NCBI GenBank assembly: GCA_964631945.1
Contig: CAZWAY010000020.1
Coordinates: 1 to 64,000 of the forward strand
Direction: 5' to 3'
Source: JABFRZ01 sp964631945
GTDB taxonomy: Bacteria > Planctomycetota > UBA1135 > GCA-002686595
Length of the DNA: 64,000 nt
Of this stretch, positions 25,259-34,147 are shown piece after piece. The notes beneath the pieces were generated by a model, which was not told where the DNA came from, ran no database searches, and saw only the letters and a program-made list of their open reading frames with translations. The translations under genes were made by a program, and so were the position numbers. Each line of letters begins with the position of its first letter. Position 1 is the stretch's first letter.

Positions 25259-25924
25259 TCAGCCCTCCGGGAACGTGATCGGGACGCGCATGCGGAAGCG
25301 CACCGGCTGGCCGTTCTTCTTGCCGGGCTCGAACTTCCACTGCTTGACCGCGGCCAGCGCCGGGCCTTCGAAGGCGGGATCGGTGGCCTTCTGCACGATC
25401 GGGTTCTCGACCCGGCCGCGCTGGTCCACCACGAACAGGACGTAGACCGTGGCGGGCAGCTTCTTGCGCAGCTTGCCGTCGAGCACCGGGCTGGCCTGGT
25501 AGAGCACGCGCGGCTGCTGGTCGAGATCGGCGACCGAGAACAGCTCCTCGACCTCGCTGGTGACGGCCGTGGCCACGCTACCGAGGGTCACGGCGAAGTC
25601 ACCGCTGAGATACCCCTCGCCCAGCGAGTCGCCCAGCGCCAGTTCGAGCTGCGACAGATCGAGCGGCTCGGCCTGCTCGGCGAGCTCGGGCATCGGCTCT
25701 TCCTCGGGCTGCTCCTGCTCGGGCTCCTCCTCGACCGGCGGCGGCGGCGGAGGCAGATCGGCCACGTCGATCGACTGCACGATCAGGTCGGACTCGCTCG
25801 TCTGGCCGATGGCTTCCATCAGCGGCAGCACCAGGAAGAAGGCCAGCGTCAGGGCCAGCGCCCCCAGCCCGACCAGCACGGCGTGCAGCCCGCGGCGGGC
25901 GACCTGGACGAGGCGGGAACTCAC
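25259..25924 (-). CDS. tonB: TonB energy transducer
   Basis: 221 residues, GTG start preceded by GAGGG. One membrane anchor is at about 13-38 (LHAVLVGLGALALTLAFFLVLP). A proline run (LPPPPPPVEEEPEQEQPEEE) follows as a short periplasmic spacer; it has Glu rather than Lys after the proline, unlike the E. coli protein. A globular C-terminal domain from about 150 contains the TonB pattern YVLFVVDQRGRVENPIVQKA and AAVKQWKFEPGKKNGQPV. TonB carries proton-motive force to outer-membrane receptors. The gene lies in order exbB-exbD-tonB-TPR, with 10 bases to exbD and an 18-base spacing to the TPR gene. Confidence 0.92.
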   Translation of the reverse strand: MSSRLVQVARRGLHAVLVGLGALALTLAFFLVLPLMEAIGQTSESDLIVQSIDVADLPPPPPPVEEEPEQEQPEEEPMPELAEQAEPLDLSQLELALGDSLGEGYLSGDFAVTLGSVATAVTSEVEELFSVADLDQQPRVLYQASPVLDGKLRKKLPATVYVLFVVDQRGRVENPIVQKATDPAFEGPALAAVKQWKFEPGKKNGQPVRFRMRVPITFPEG

Positions 25925-25934
25925 GAGCGCGCCC

Positions 25935-26348
25935 TCACGACTTCGCGCGGCTGGTGGCGATGCTGACCTTGGTGGCCCCGGCCAGCTTGGCCTCGTCGAT
26001 GATGCGCACCATCATGCCCGACAGCGCGGCCGAATCGGCCTGCACGATCACGGGCACGTCCTCCTTCTGCAGCATGCGCTTGACCAGCGGCTGCACGCCG
26101 CTGATCCCGATCTCGCGCCCGCCGTAGACGACCTCGCCCTTGGCGGTGAGCGCGATCAGGATGCTGGTCTTCTCGAGGCGTACGGCCGAGGCGGCCTGCG
26201 GCTTGTCGACCTCGACCCCGGACTCGTCCACGAAGGTCGTGGTCACGATGAAGAAGATCAGCAGGATGAAGACGCAGTCGATCATGGGCGACATGTCGAT
26301 GCCGCCCTCGCTGCCTTCCTCGGCTCCGGCGTCGCGAAAACGTCCCAT
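25935..26348 (-). CDS. exbD: ExbD/TolR biopolymer transport protein
   Basis: 137 residues with the single membrane helix IDMSPMIDCVFILLIFFIVTT, which contains the conserved Asp of the proton path. The periplasmic domain contains KTSILIALTAKGEVVYGG and DVPVIVQADSAALSGMMVRI, matching the ExbD fold. It would form the ExbBD motor together with the two ExbB-like proteins upstream. It starts 40 bases after exbB. Length is normal for the family. No irregularities. Confidence 0.93.
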   Translation of the reverse strand: MGRFRDAGAEEGSEGGIDMSPMIDCVFILLIFFIVTTTFVDESGVEVDKPQAASAVRLEKTSILIALTAKGEVVYGGREIGISGVQPLVKRMLQKEDVPVIVQADSAALSGMMVRIIDEAKLAGATKVSIATSRAKS

Positions 26349-26387
26349 GCGTGTGTTCCTCGGGCGGCGAAGGACGTGCGCGCCGCG

Positions 26388-27035
26388 CTAGGCGGCCGGC
26401 ACGACCTCCGCGCGACCCTCGAGCTGGCGGTAGAGGTTCTGGGTGCAGACCGTCTCGACGTGCGCGAGGAAGGCCTTGTAGCGCTCGAAGCGGCGCCCGA
26501 GCTGGTACAGGAAGAAGACCCCGGGCAACGCGATGACCAGGCCGGTCTCGGTCGTGATGAGGGCCTCGGAGATGCCCTTGGCGACCAGCTCCATGGTCTT
26601 CTCGCCGCCCGAGCCGGAGGCCAGGGCCGCGAAGGTCGCCAGCATCCCGGTGACGGTGCCGAGCAGGCCGAGCAAGGGCGCGGCGCTGATGCAGACCTTC
26701 ATCACGCGCAGGTTGCGCTCGAAGGGCGCGAGCTCGGTCTTGCGCACCTCCTCGAAGGAGGCGGCCATGTCGTCCAGCGAGGGGCTGCCGGTCACGAAGG
26801 CCAGGAGCTCGCCGATCGGGCCCGCGCGCTCCGTCTCGGCCTCGATCCAGCGGCGCCAGGTCCGCTCGGGCACCGCGTGGAAGCCGGTCGCGAGCAAGTC
26901 CAGGTACACGTGCACGCCGAGCGCGAACATCACCAGCGCGACCAGCGCGATCGCGGGCATGCACCAGCCGCCGGCCACCCAGATGCGGGTGGCCTCCGAC
27001 CACAGGGCCTCGAGCTGCTGCGGGAGCGTGTCCAT
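26388..27035 (-). CDS. exbB: ExbB/TolQ/MotA-type proton channel protein
   Basis: 215 residues with three membrane segments: one near the N-terminus (GGWCMPAIALVALVMFALGVHVYL) and two in the C-terminal half (SAAPLLGLLGTVTGMLATFAAL; ETGLVIALPGVFFLYQL). The block GISEALITTETGLVIALP is the family signature. The gene corresponds to exbB of a TonB2-type system. It follows the larger ExbB-like gene with 25 bases between. An alternative GTG start one codon earlier exists (27038). Confidence 0.92.
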   Translation of the reverse strand: MDTLPQQLEALWSEATRIWVAGGWCMPAIALVALVMFALGVHVYLDLLATGFHAVPERTWRRWIEAETERAGPIGELLAFVTGSPSLDDMAASFEEVRKTELAPFERNLRVMKVCISAAPLLGLLGTVTGMLATFAALASGSGGEKTMELVAKGISEALITTETGLVIALPGVFFLYQLGRRFERYKAFLAHVETVCTQNLYRQLEGRAEVVPAA

Positions 27036-27060
27036 CACGTCACGAGCCGTCCCCCGCGGC

Positions 27061-28575
27061 TCATTCGGCCGCCACCGGCTGGGGTGCGTGCTGGCGCACG
27101 GTTTCGGGCTCGGACAACGGGCTCGGCACGCCGTTCGGGCGCCGGTAGGGCGTCTTGCCGACCTGGTTGAGGAAAGCCACCGCGGCCTTCTCCATGCGGT
27201 CGAGGATCCCGCGCGCCTTGCGCGAGAGGAACGCGTACAGGAGCACCGAGGGGATGGCCACGTACAGGCCGAACTCGGTGGTGATGAGCGCCTCGGAGAT
27301 GCCGCTCGAGAGCGTCTTGACGTCGCCCGTGCCGAACACGGTCATGAGCGTGAAGGTGTTCATGATGCCGGTCACGGTCCCGAGCAACCCGAGCAGCGGC
27401 GCGGACGAGGCCGTGATGGCCACGAACGGCAGCAGACGCTGCAGCCGCAGGCGCGTCGTGAGGACCGTCTCGTACAGGACCTCCTCGATCAGCTGGCGCG
27501 GCTCCTCGAGGTGCTCGACCCCGGCCTGCAGCATCTTGCCGCCCGGCCCCTTCATCGCCTGGGCCACGCGCACGGCGCTGGCTCGGTCGCCCTGCGCGAC
27601 CGCCCGCAACAGGGCCTCGATTTGCTTGCGGGACGGGCCGCGCACGAGGCTCAGGCTGAGCCACTTGTAGAGCGCCACCAGCAGCGCCGCGCCGGCCAGC
27701 ACGAAGATCGGCACCATCACCGGGCCGCCCTTCTTCACGTGCTCCCACAGGGTCTCCTGGGTGGCCTCGATCTTGTGCGCGTTGCCGAGCGTCGGGTCGA
27801 GCGGGAAGGACCCGACCCCGCGCGTCACGAGCTCCGCGGCCGCGGTTGCATCCAGCGGATCCTCGAACGGGACGATGGCCGGCTCGAGCGATCCCAGGCG
27901 CTGCTCGGCGGTCCCCACCACGCCCCCGTCGGCCGCGGCGAACAGCGCGGCCGGGCCCAGGAGCACGAAGCTGCCCTTCTGCACGCGCCCGCCCGGATCC
28001 ACGGCGCGCCCCTCGAAGCGCGTGCCGCCCAGCGCGTCGAGCAGGCGCTCGAGCGAAACGTCCACGAGCTCGGCCTGGGCCTGGTAGACCTGGGCCGCGC
28101 TCAGCTTCGGATCGTCGGGCGCCAGCCTGGCCGCCGCGAGGCGCTCCTCGTAGCGCTGGATCTCGGCGATGTGCAGGCGCGACTCGAAGTTGCGCAGGTA
28201 CTCGCCCAGCAGGTTGCCGAGGTAGGCGCCTTCCTCCTCGCGCGACGCGATCTCGGCCTTCAGGTTGCTCAGGTCCAGCGTGCGGCCGTCGAGCAGGCGC
28301 GTCGTGCGCTGCCCCTGCGCGCGCAGCTCGACCAGCTCGCGCTCGAGCTCGGCGAGCCTGCGGCTGAGCGGCAACTGCGCGGCCGCCGTGTCCGCGCGCA
28401 GCCGGGCGAGCTCGGCCAGACTCTCCTCGAGCTGGCGCTGCACCGAGGCGGACGCGCCCTCGAAAGTGGCGGCGTCGCCGCTGGTGCTGCCCTGGGCCGC
28501 GAGCGTCCCCGTGACCGCCAGGGGCAGGAGCACGCCCAGGGCGCGTCGTGAGTACCGGGCTCGAAGCGTCTTCAT
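27061..28575 (-). CDS. ttpC: TtpC-like large ExbB/TolQ protein with periplasmic coiled coil
   Basis: 504 residues. A signal peptide (RRALGVLLPLAVTGTLAAQG) is followed by a long coiled-coil region at 30-160 (LEESLAELARLRADTAAAQL; LAELERELVELRAQGQRTT). A MotA/TolQ/ExbB domain lies in the C-terminal 220 residues (SAPLLGLLGTVTGIMNTFTL; GISEALITTEFGLYVAIPSV). This architecture is that of TtpC, which is essential in Vibrio TonB2 systems and in similar loci of marine gammaproteobacteria. The ATG overlaps the stop of the DUF3450 gene (TGATG), so the two are translationally coupled. The symbol is by analogy of architecture and position. Confidence 0.85.
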   Translation of the reverse strand: MKTLRARYSRRALGVLLPLAVTGTLAAQGSTSGDAATFEGASASVQRQLEESLAELARLRADTAAAQLPLSRRLAELERELVELRAQGQRTTRLLDGRTLDLSNLKAEIASREEEGAYLGNLLGEYLRNFESRLHIAEIQRYEERLAAARLAPDDPKLSAAQVYQAQAELVDVSLERLLDALGGTRFEGRAVDPGGRVQKGSFVLLGPAALFAAADGGVVGTAEQRLGSLEPAIVPFEDPLDATAAAELVTRGVGSFPLDPTLGNAHKIEATQETLWEHVKKGGPVMVPIFVLAGAALLVALYKWLSLSLVRGPSRKQIEALLRAVAQGDRASAVRVAQAMKGPGGKMLQAGVEHLEEPRQLIEEVLYETVLTTRLRLQRLLPFVAITASSAPLLGLLGTVTGIMNTFTLMTVFGTGDVKTLSSGISEALITTEFGLYVAIPSVLLYAFLSRKARGILDRMEKAAVAFLNQVGKTPYRRPNGVPSPLSEPETVRQHAPQPVAAE

Positions 28576-29393
28576 CACTGCACCCTCAGGGGCAGGCGCA
28601 CGAAGGACGCGACCTGCTCGTTCTCCAGGATCGCGAGGGCCGCGCGGATCTCGGGCGCGGACGCGTTGGCCGGGGTCCACACCCAGCCCTGCTCTCCGGG
28701 ACTGCCCACGCCCGCCAGCGTGCCGCTGGAGTTCGCGTAGTAGGCCTGGCCGATCCCGAGGTAGATCGTCGTCACCTCGGCCGAGCTCCCGTCGGCCAGC
28801 GCGCGCACCTCGCTGGTGGCCGTGATCTCGCGGTTGAACTTGTTCACCTCGTTCAGGATCCCGACCACGTTCTGGTAGCGCTCGGCGAGCGAGAGCCGGG
28901 TCGGACCCGGACCCTCGGGGAGGCGCTGGCTGAGGGGCGCGATGCGCTCGGCGATCGGCGCGGGCAGGCGCCGGACCAGCGCCAGCGTGCGCGCCTCGAG
29001 CGCGACGATGGCCTGCTCGAGTCCGCCTGCGGCCGCGCGCAGGAGCTCGTTCTGGGCCACCAGCTCGACGCGCCTGCGGTCCGCGTCGGCGATGCTGGCC
29101 TCGGCCTCGGCGATGCGCGTGCGCTGGGCCTCGAGCTCGCGCTCGACCAGCCCGATGCGCTCCTCCAGCATCTCCCGGCCGAGCACCCAGTCGCGCTTCT
29201 CGTCCGAGAGGATGCGGCGCGTCTCGACCCACTTCTCCAGGGTGGCGCGCGTGTCCTCGATGCCCGGCCCCTGCTGCGAGCGGGCCGCCCCGGCCAGGGC
29301 GCCCACGCCGCACAGCGTCAGCGCCAGCGTGCGCGCGCGGACCCGAGTCCTGCCGGGCCTGCCCCGGCCTTCGCCTTCGATCTCGTCGTGCAT
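28575..29393 (-). CDS. DUF3450 family periplasmic coiled-coil protein
   Basis: 272 residues. An exported N-terminus (TLALTLCGVGALAGAARSQ) follows a basic stretch and is a probable signal peptide. The middle is a long coiled coil (ERIGLVERELEAQRTRIAEA; RRVELVAQNELLRAAAGGL). The C-terminal part (EVTTIYLGIGQAYYANSSGT; GWVWTPANASAPEIRAALAI) matches the DUF3450 signature. In gammaproteobacterial TonB2 clusters this family is always directly upstream of the TtpC-like gene, as here. Its role is unknown, but it likely contacts the TtpC coiled coil in the periplasm. Confidence 0.85.
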   Translation of the reverse strand: MHDEIEGEGRGRPGRTRVRARTLALTLCGVGALAGAARSQQGPGIEDTRATLEKWVETRRILSDEKRDWVLGREMLEERIGLVERELEAQRTRIAEAEASIADADRRRVELVAQNELLRAAAGGLEQAIVALEARTLALVRRLPAPIAERIAPLSQRLPEGPGPTRLSLAERYQNVVGILNEVNKFNREITATSEVRALADGSSAEVTTIYLGIGQAYYANSSGTLAGVGSPGEQGWVWTPANASAPEIRAALAILENEQVASFVRLPLRVQ

Positions 29394-29446
29394 GTCGATC
29401 GCCTCGTCGTTTCGTTGCCGTCGTCGGCCGTGGGGTGCGGGTCGGG

Positions 29447-32446
29447 TCAGAGGTTCCAGCCGAGGCTCAGCGAGAACTCGCGCCCGCGCGTGTACGAGGT
29501 GCGCGTCGCGTCGCCGTCGATGAACTCGGAGCGGTAGACCGTCTCGATGTCCGGGTTGGTCAGGTTCTTGGCCTGGATCTGCAGCTTCAGGCCGCGGCCG
29601 ATGCGGCGCGACAGGCTCAGGTTCAGCGTGCCGAACTCGCGCGCGTAGAGGCTCGGCACGAAGTTGCCCACGGACTCGCCCGCGCCGGCCACCAGCGTGT
29701 CGCCCTGGACCGTGTAGAAGAGCGCCAGCTGCGTGGCCGCGTCGTCCAGGTCGTAGGTCAGGTACAGGTTGTAGAGGTACTCGGGCGCGTTGGTCATGTC
29801 GCGCGAGGTGATCGGCACCTGCAGCGCGGCGAAGGACGCGATCTCGTCGTCCGGAAGCTGCACCTCCGAGTCGATGAAGGTCGCGTTGGCTCCGAGGGAG
29901 AGACCGTGCAGGCGCTCGCCGAAGCGCGCGAGGTCCTGACGCAGCTCGAGCTCGTAGCCGGACAGTTCGCCCTCCGGATAGTTCTCGGGCGTGGTGAAGG
30001 TGAAGTTGGTGAGACGCTGCACGTACTCGATCGGGTCCTGGATGTCCTTCTGGAACCAGGAGAGCGAGACCAGGCTGCCCGCGACCGGCGCGTAGTCGAG
30101 ACGCAGGTCGTAGTTCTCGAGCGCGCTCATCCCGAGCTCGGGGTTGCCGATGAAGACCGGCCCGCCCAGGAATTCCTGCTGCAGGATGGGCGAGAGCTCC
30201 TTGAAGGTCTGGCGCGCGATGGTCTGGCTGTAGGACGCGCGCAGCGTCACGGCCTCGACCGGCGTGTACGTCAGCCCGACCGCCGGCAGCAGGTCGTCCT
30301 GGGAGAACGCCACGTCGGCGTCACCGGGTTCCAGATCGACGGGCGCGCTGGCGCCCGGCGGGAACCAGGTCGCGAACGGCTCCGGGTCGTTGACGATGCG
30401 GATGTCGGTGGACTCGAAGCGCGCGCCTGCCATCGCGCTCACCGACGCCGACAGGGGCAGGTCCACCATCCCGTAGGCGGCCGAGATGCGCTGGTCGCCG
30501 TCGTAGTCCACGTCGAACAGCGACTCGCTGATGACGTGGTTCTCGCCCGGGAACGCGGCGCTCCAGGAGTCGTCGAAGCCGCCGTCGAACTGGGCGCCGA
30601 CGTCGGCGAAGTTGCTGAAGGTCTCCTGGTCGAAGCGGCGCTCGACGTGGTCCGCGAACAGCCCGACCTGCACGTGACCCTCGCGCTCGCTCCACTGCTG
30701 GAAGGGCAGCCGCAGGTCGAGCGCGCACTGGTCGCCGTCCTCCTCGATCTCCTTGAAGATGCGCTGGAAGTTGCCGAGCGTGAAGTTGGCGGCCGGCTTG
30801 AAGGGCACCCACAGCGAGGACTCGATCCCCGGCAGGGCGGGATTGAACGACTCGGGCAGGAACAGCGAGCCGAACTGGCGCTTGTCGGGCTGCTCGGTCG
30901 AGGCGAAGCTGCGTGCCAGCGTCCAGTCGAGCTCGGGGGCGCCGAAGTCCAGCGGGCCGAAGGTGAAGCCCGTGAGGGGCAGGGCGTGCTCGCCGTGCAG
31001 CTGCAGCGTCGCGGTGGTGCGCTCGGTGTACTCGAGCGTCTCGGTACGGAGGTACGGGGCCGAGAAGCGCCCGGCGGTGTTGCCGGGATCGTTCGGGTCG
31101 TCCGGGACGTAACCGGGGAAGAAGAACTCCTTGCCGCGCGTGTCCTCGGCCAGCGTGGCCACGTCCTCGGCCGTGTGCGTGTACAGCGCGGTCAGGAGCA
31201 GCGAGTGCTTCTCGGTCTCGAGTCCGAGCGTGCCCAGTCCGCCCCACTGCACCGACTGCTTGCCCTGGGTCACGTCGAACAGCGCGGTCTTGAAGTCGCC
31301 GTCGCTGGGCGTGCCCTGGATCGTCTCGGGCGTCAGCCCCTCGCCCGGATTGTCCACCCACAAGGAATCGTCGATGCCGTCGTCGTGGAACGAGCTGTCG
31401 CGCTCGTAGAAGAAGCTCGCGAAGCCGCCCAGCGTGACGCCACTGGCGAGTTCGCGCTTGCCGCCCGCGTCGAGCGACCACTTGTAGTCGATCGGCGCGC
31501 GCTCGCGCGTGACGCCCGCGGCCCCGTCCCAGTCGCCGGGGACGGCCTGGATCTCGCGCTCGCCGTGGTCCAGTCCCAGGAAGCTCACGCCGCCGCCCTC
31601 GTAGCCGAGGAAATCGCCCTCGCCGCTGGCCTGCGAGTTGGCGCCGATCTGGGCCTTGAAGCCGAGCGCGGTCTCGGCCGGGATGCCGCGCAGGCGCAGG
31701 TTCACCGCGCCGCCCGAGGCGTCGCCCTGCTGGTCGGGCGTGAAGGTCTTGCTGACCTGGATGCTCTCGATCACCGCCGCGGGGAACTGGTCGAGCTCGA
31801 CCGCGCGCTTGTCCTCGTCGGCCGAGGGCAGGCGCACGCCGTTCATCTGCGAGTTCACGTAGCGGTCGGGCAGCCCGCGGATCACGGCGAACTTGCCGTC
31901 CTGCACCGAAGCACCGGTCACGAGCTTGAGGCCCTCGCTCGCGTCGCCGGCCCCGGCGCGGCTCATCAGGTCGGAGCTGATCGAGTCCATCAGCGAGGGA
32001 CTCTCGATGCGCAGCTCGAGCAGCGCGGCCTCGCTCCCGGCGCCGAGCTGCAGCACGTCCTGGACGACGAACTCCTCCATCTCGGTGAACTCGCCCGCCA
32101 GGGCGACGTCCACGTCGGTGAGCAGGCCGGCCGCGACCACCACGCCGGTCTTGACCTGGCGCACGTAGCCGTCCTTCGAGAAGACCAGGGTGTAGGTGCC
32201 CGGCGGCACCTGGGCGAGCACGAAGTTGCCCTGCTCCGTGGTCGTGACCTTCTCGCCGGTCTCGAGGTTGGTGACCAGCGCCGCCGCCAGCGGGACGTCG
32301 AAGTCCTGGTCCAGCACCACGCCGCGGATCGAGCCGGCCGGCTGCTGGGCGGGAGTGGTCGTGCCGAGGGCGGACATGCTCGCGAGGGTCAGGAGGAGGA
32401 GCGTGGAGAGGGACCTCCAGCCAGCCGCGGGATTCCGATGCTTCAC
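29447..32446 (-). CDS. TonB-dependent outer-membrane receptor
   Basis: 999 residues. A signal peptide (LSTLLLLTLASMSALG) is followed by a carboxypeptidase-like regulatory domain at about 38-115 (IRGVVLDQDFDVPLAAALV), a TonB-box-like MEEFVV at about 120, and a plug at 135-260 (LVTGASVQDGKFAVIRGLPD, then YVNSQMNGVRLPS). The remainder is a 22-strand-type barrel ending FSLSLGWNL. The plug lacks the iron-siderophore-specific hallmarks I know. It resembles receptors annotated for carbohydrates or oligomers. The start lies 53 bases upstream of the DUF3450 gene's transcription direction, in the same operon. The substrate is unknown. Confidence 0.9.
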   Translation of the reverse strand: MKHRNPAAGWRSLSTLLLLTLASMSALGTTTPAQQPAGSIRGVVLDQDFDVPLAAALVTNLETGEKVTTTEQGNFVLAQVPPGTYTLVFSKDGYVRQVKTGVVVAAGLLTDVDVALAGEFTEMEEFVVQDVLQLGAGSEAALLELRIESPSLMDSISSDLMSRAGAGDASEGLKLVTGASVQDGKFAVIRGLPDRYVNSQMNGVRLPSADEDKRAVELDQFPAAVIESIQVSKTFTPDQQGDASGGAVNLRLRGIPAETALGFKAQIGANSQASGEGDFLGYEGGGVSFLGLDHGEREIQAVPGDWDGAAGVTRERAPIDYKWSLDAGGKRELASGVTLGGFASFFYERDSSFHDDGIDDSLWVDNPGEGLTPETIQGTPSDGDFKTALFDVTQGKQSVQWGGLGTLGLETEKHSLLLTALYTHTAEDVATLAEDTRGKEFFFPGYVPDDPNDPGNTAGRFSAPYLRTETLEYTERTTATLQLHGEHALPLTGFTFGPLDFGAPELDWTLARSFASTEQPDKRQFGSLFLPESFNPALPGIESSLWVPFKPAANFTLGNFQRIFKEIEEDGDQCALDLRLPFQQWSEREGHVQVGLFADHVERRFDQETFSNFADVGAQFDGGFDDSWSAAFPGENHVISESLFDVDYDGDQRISAAYGMVDLPLSASVSAMAGARFESTDIRIVNDPEPFATWFPPGASAPVDLEPGDADVAFSQDDLLPAVGLTYTPVEAVTLRASYSQTIARQTFKELSPILQQEFLGGPVFIGNPELGMSALENYDLRLDYAPVAGSLVSLSWFQKDIQDPIEYVQRLTNFTFTTPENYPEGELSGYELELRQDLARFGERLHGLSLGANATFIDSEVQLPDDEIASFAALQVPITSRDMTNAPEYLYNLYLTYDLDDAATQLALFYTVQGDTLVAGAGESVGNFVPSLYAREFGTLNLSLSRRIGRGLKLQIQAKNLTNPDIETVYRSEFIDGDATRTSYTRGREFSLSLGWNL

Positions 32447-32654
32447 GTTCTGGAGATCGGGCTGGTCCCACGTCCGGGCGCGCAGGCCTTCCCGACTGCG
32501 CGCGCCGCGGTCCCGTGGGGAAGCCGTTCGTCAGGAGGTCGTCGGCGAGCAATGTGAAGACGCGCTGTGAAGGAGGAATGAACGCTGCCTAGGGAAGCGG
32601 TGAACCTCCCGCGGATCGGCGACCCGCGTCGCTACACCATCGAAGCCGACGCGC

Positions 32655-33977
32655 TCACCACGGCTCGCCCAGACCGGCGCGCACGGCACCGAGTCGCGCC
32701 CACAGGGCCTCGTCGGGCTCGAATCCGTTCACGGCCATCGAGCAGCAGGTCGCGCACAGGTCCTCGGAGCGCGGACGCGAGTTGGGATTGGCGACGCCCG
32801 CTTCCACGGCCTGGGCGTAGAGTTCGCGCGCCCCGGCCCGATCGCCCTGCGCGAGGGTGGCCTCCGCCAGCGGACGAAGCACGCTGGCGCGGTAGATGTC
32901 GACCATCGCCTCACGCTCGGCCGCGAAGCGCGCACGGGCGCCCTCGAGTTCCTTCCGACCCTCGACCTCTTCCCCCGCCCGATAGCGCAGGGCGGCCAGA
33001 CGCGCGACCAGCGGAACGTGGCTCGCCGTCGTCCAGCGCGAGCCCGCGAGCAGCGCGCGGGCCTGGGCCACGATCGCCAGGGCCTTGGCAGGGTCCGCAT
33101 GCTGCAGCGCAGACCCGGCCAGCTCCAGCTGGGTCTCGATCCGCAGCGTGGTCGGCACGTTCCGCGAGGCGGTCTCGATGCGCTGCTCCAGGAGCGCGCG
33201 CCTCTCGCCGTCGGCATAGAAGCGCTCGAAGAGCCGGGCATAGACCGAGAGCGCCGAGCGCAGGCGCTCGAACTCGCCCGTCGCCACGGCCGCCTCGAGC
33301 GCCCGCACCTGTCCGTCGAAGCCGTCGGCCTGGAGTCGCATGGCCGCCGCCAGTTCGACCGCGCCCGCCTCCGAACTCTCCAGACCCTCCGCGAAGCGTC
33401 CGGCCTCCCCGTCCTGCCCGAGCAGGAGGTGCGTGCGCGCGATCTTGGCCCGCACGCGATCCCTGCGCCAGGGCTGCGAACTGCCCTCGCCGTCCTGGAA
33501 CTCGCGCCCGCTCTCGTGCTCGAGCTCTGCCACCACCCTGCGCGCCAGCTCGAGGCAGCGCTCGGCCTCGGACGCGGCGCCGTTCTGGGCGCAGTAGAAG
33601 GCCACGTCGGCGTAGCCCGCGCCGCGGCGCCAGTTCTCGATGCGCTCGGCACAACGCAGCGCCAGGAGGGGCTGGTCGAGCGCGAGGCAGGCCGCGACCA
33701 CCGCGTCCTGGGCCCGCGAGCGGTTCTTGACGTGCGGATCGAGCGGCATGGCCGAGGCCGACTCGAAGGCCAGCTCGAGCAGCCGTCGGCGGGGCGCCGA
33801 GAGCGGCGCATCCGCGAGCGCGGGTCCGGCGCCTTGCGCGAGCACGGCCGGCGCGGGCTCGGACCGCGCGGTCGCCTGCGCCGCGGAGCCGGCTCCGCAC
33901 AGGGACGCCAGGACGCCAAGCGAAGCCAGGAACAGGACGGAGCGGACGGGCGGACGAAGGTTCGAGTGCATGACCAT
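32655..33977 (-). CDS. Exported helical-repeat (TPR-like) protein
   Basis: 440 residues from ATG 33977 (a second ATG is at 33971). A signal peptide (RSVLFLASLGVLASLCGAGS) is followed by an almost wholly helical sequence with TPR-like pairs: QPLLALRCAERIENWRRGA, GAASEAERCLELARRVVAEL, ATLAQGDRAGARELYAQAV. It ends with a Cys-rich stretch (DLCATCCSMAVNGFEPDEAL). It sits between the beta-helix gene and the TonB receptor on the same strand, with 208 bases before the receptor gene start. It may act in the periplasm as part of the same uptake or assembly pathway, but that is inference. Confidence 0.7.
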   Translation of the reverse strand: MVMHSNLRPPVRSVLFLASLGVLASLCGAGSAAQATARSEPAPAVLAQGAGPALADAPLSAPRRRLLELAFESASAMPLDPHVKNRSRAQDAVVAACLALDQPLLALRCAERIENWRRGAGYADVAFYCAQNGAASEAERCLELARRVVAELEHESGREFQDGEGSSQPWRRDRVRAKIARTHLLLGQDGEAGRFAEGLESSEAGAVELAAAMRLQADGFDGQVRALEAAVATGEFERLRSALSVYARLFERFYADGERRALLEQRIETASRNVPTTLRIETQLELAGSALQHADPAKALAIVAQARALLAGSRWTTASHVPLVARLAALRYRAGEEVEGRKELEGARARFAAEREAMVDIYRASVLRPLAEATLAQGDRAGARELYAQAVEAGVANPNSRPRSEDLCATCCSMAVNGFEPDEALWARLGAVRAGLGEPW

Positions 33978-34086
33978 GGAAGGGTGGGTGCGGAGGGTAG
34001 GGGCCGAATGCTGGCGCTCCGTCAAGACTGGATCAGGACCGCATGAGTCGCCCGATCCCCCGCGCGCCGCGGACGAGACAAGGAAT

Positions 34087-34113
34087 CGGGGTGGCCCGCG
34101 AGCGGCCACCCCG
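34087..34113 (-). terminator. Hairpin downstream of the beta-helix gene
   Basis: A perfect 10-bp stem (CGGGGTGGCC / GGCCACCCCG, 7-nt loop) lies 35 bases beyond the stop at 34148. On the minus strand it is followed by ATTCCTTGT, a weak T-rich stretch. It could terminate or attenuate transcription between the beta-helix gene and the next gene. Confidence 0.5.
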
Positions 34114-34147
34114 ACGGTCGTCGGCTCTCGTTGCCGCGCGCAGCGCG

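Noticed and set aside
29435..32557. A 1040-codon open frame on the plus strand opposite the TonB receptor
   Set aside because: The translation is rich in Arg, Ala, Gly, Val and Glu, without a domain, signal or hydrophobic core. The minus-strand frame is a full TonB-dependent receptor. Long antisense frames are expected in such GC-rich DNA.
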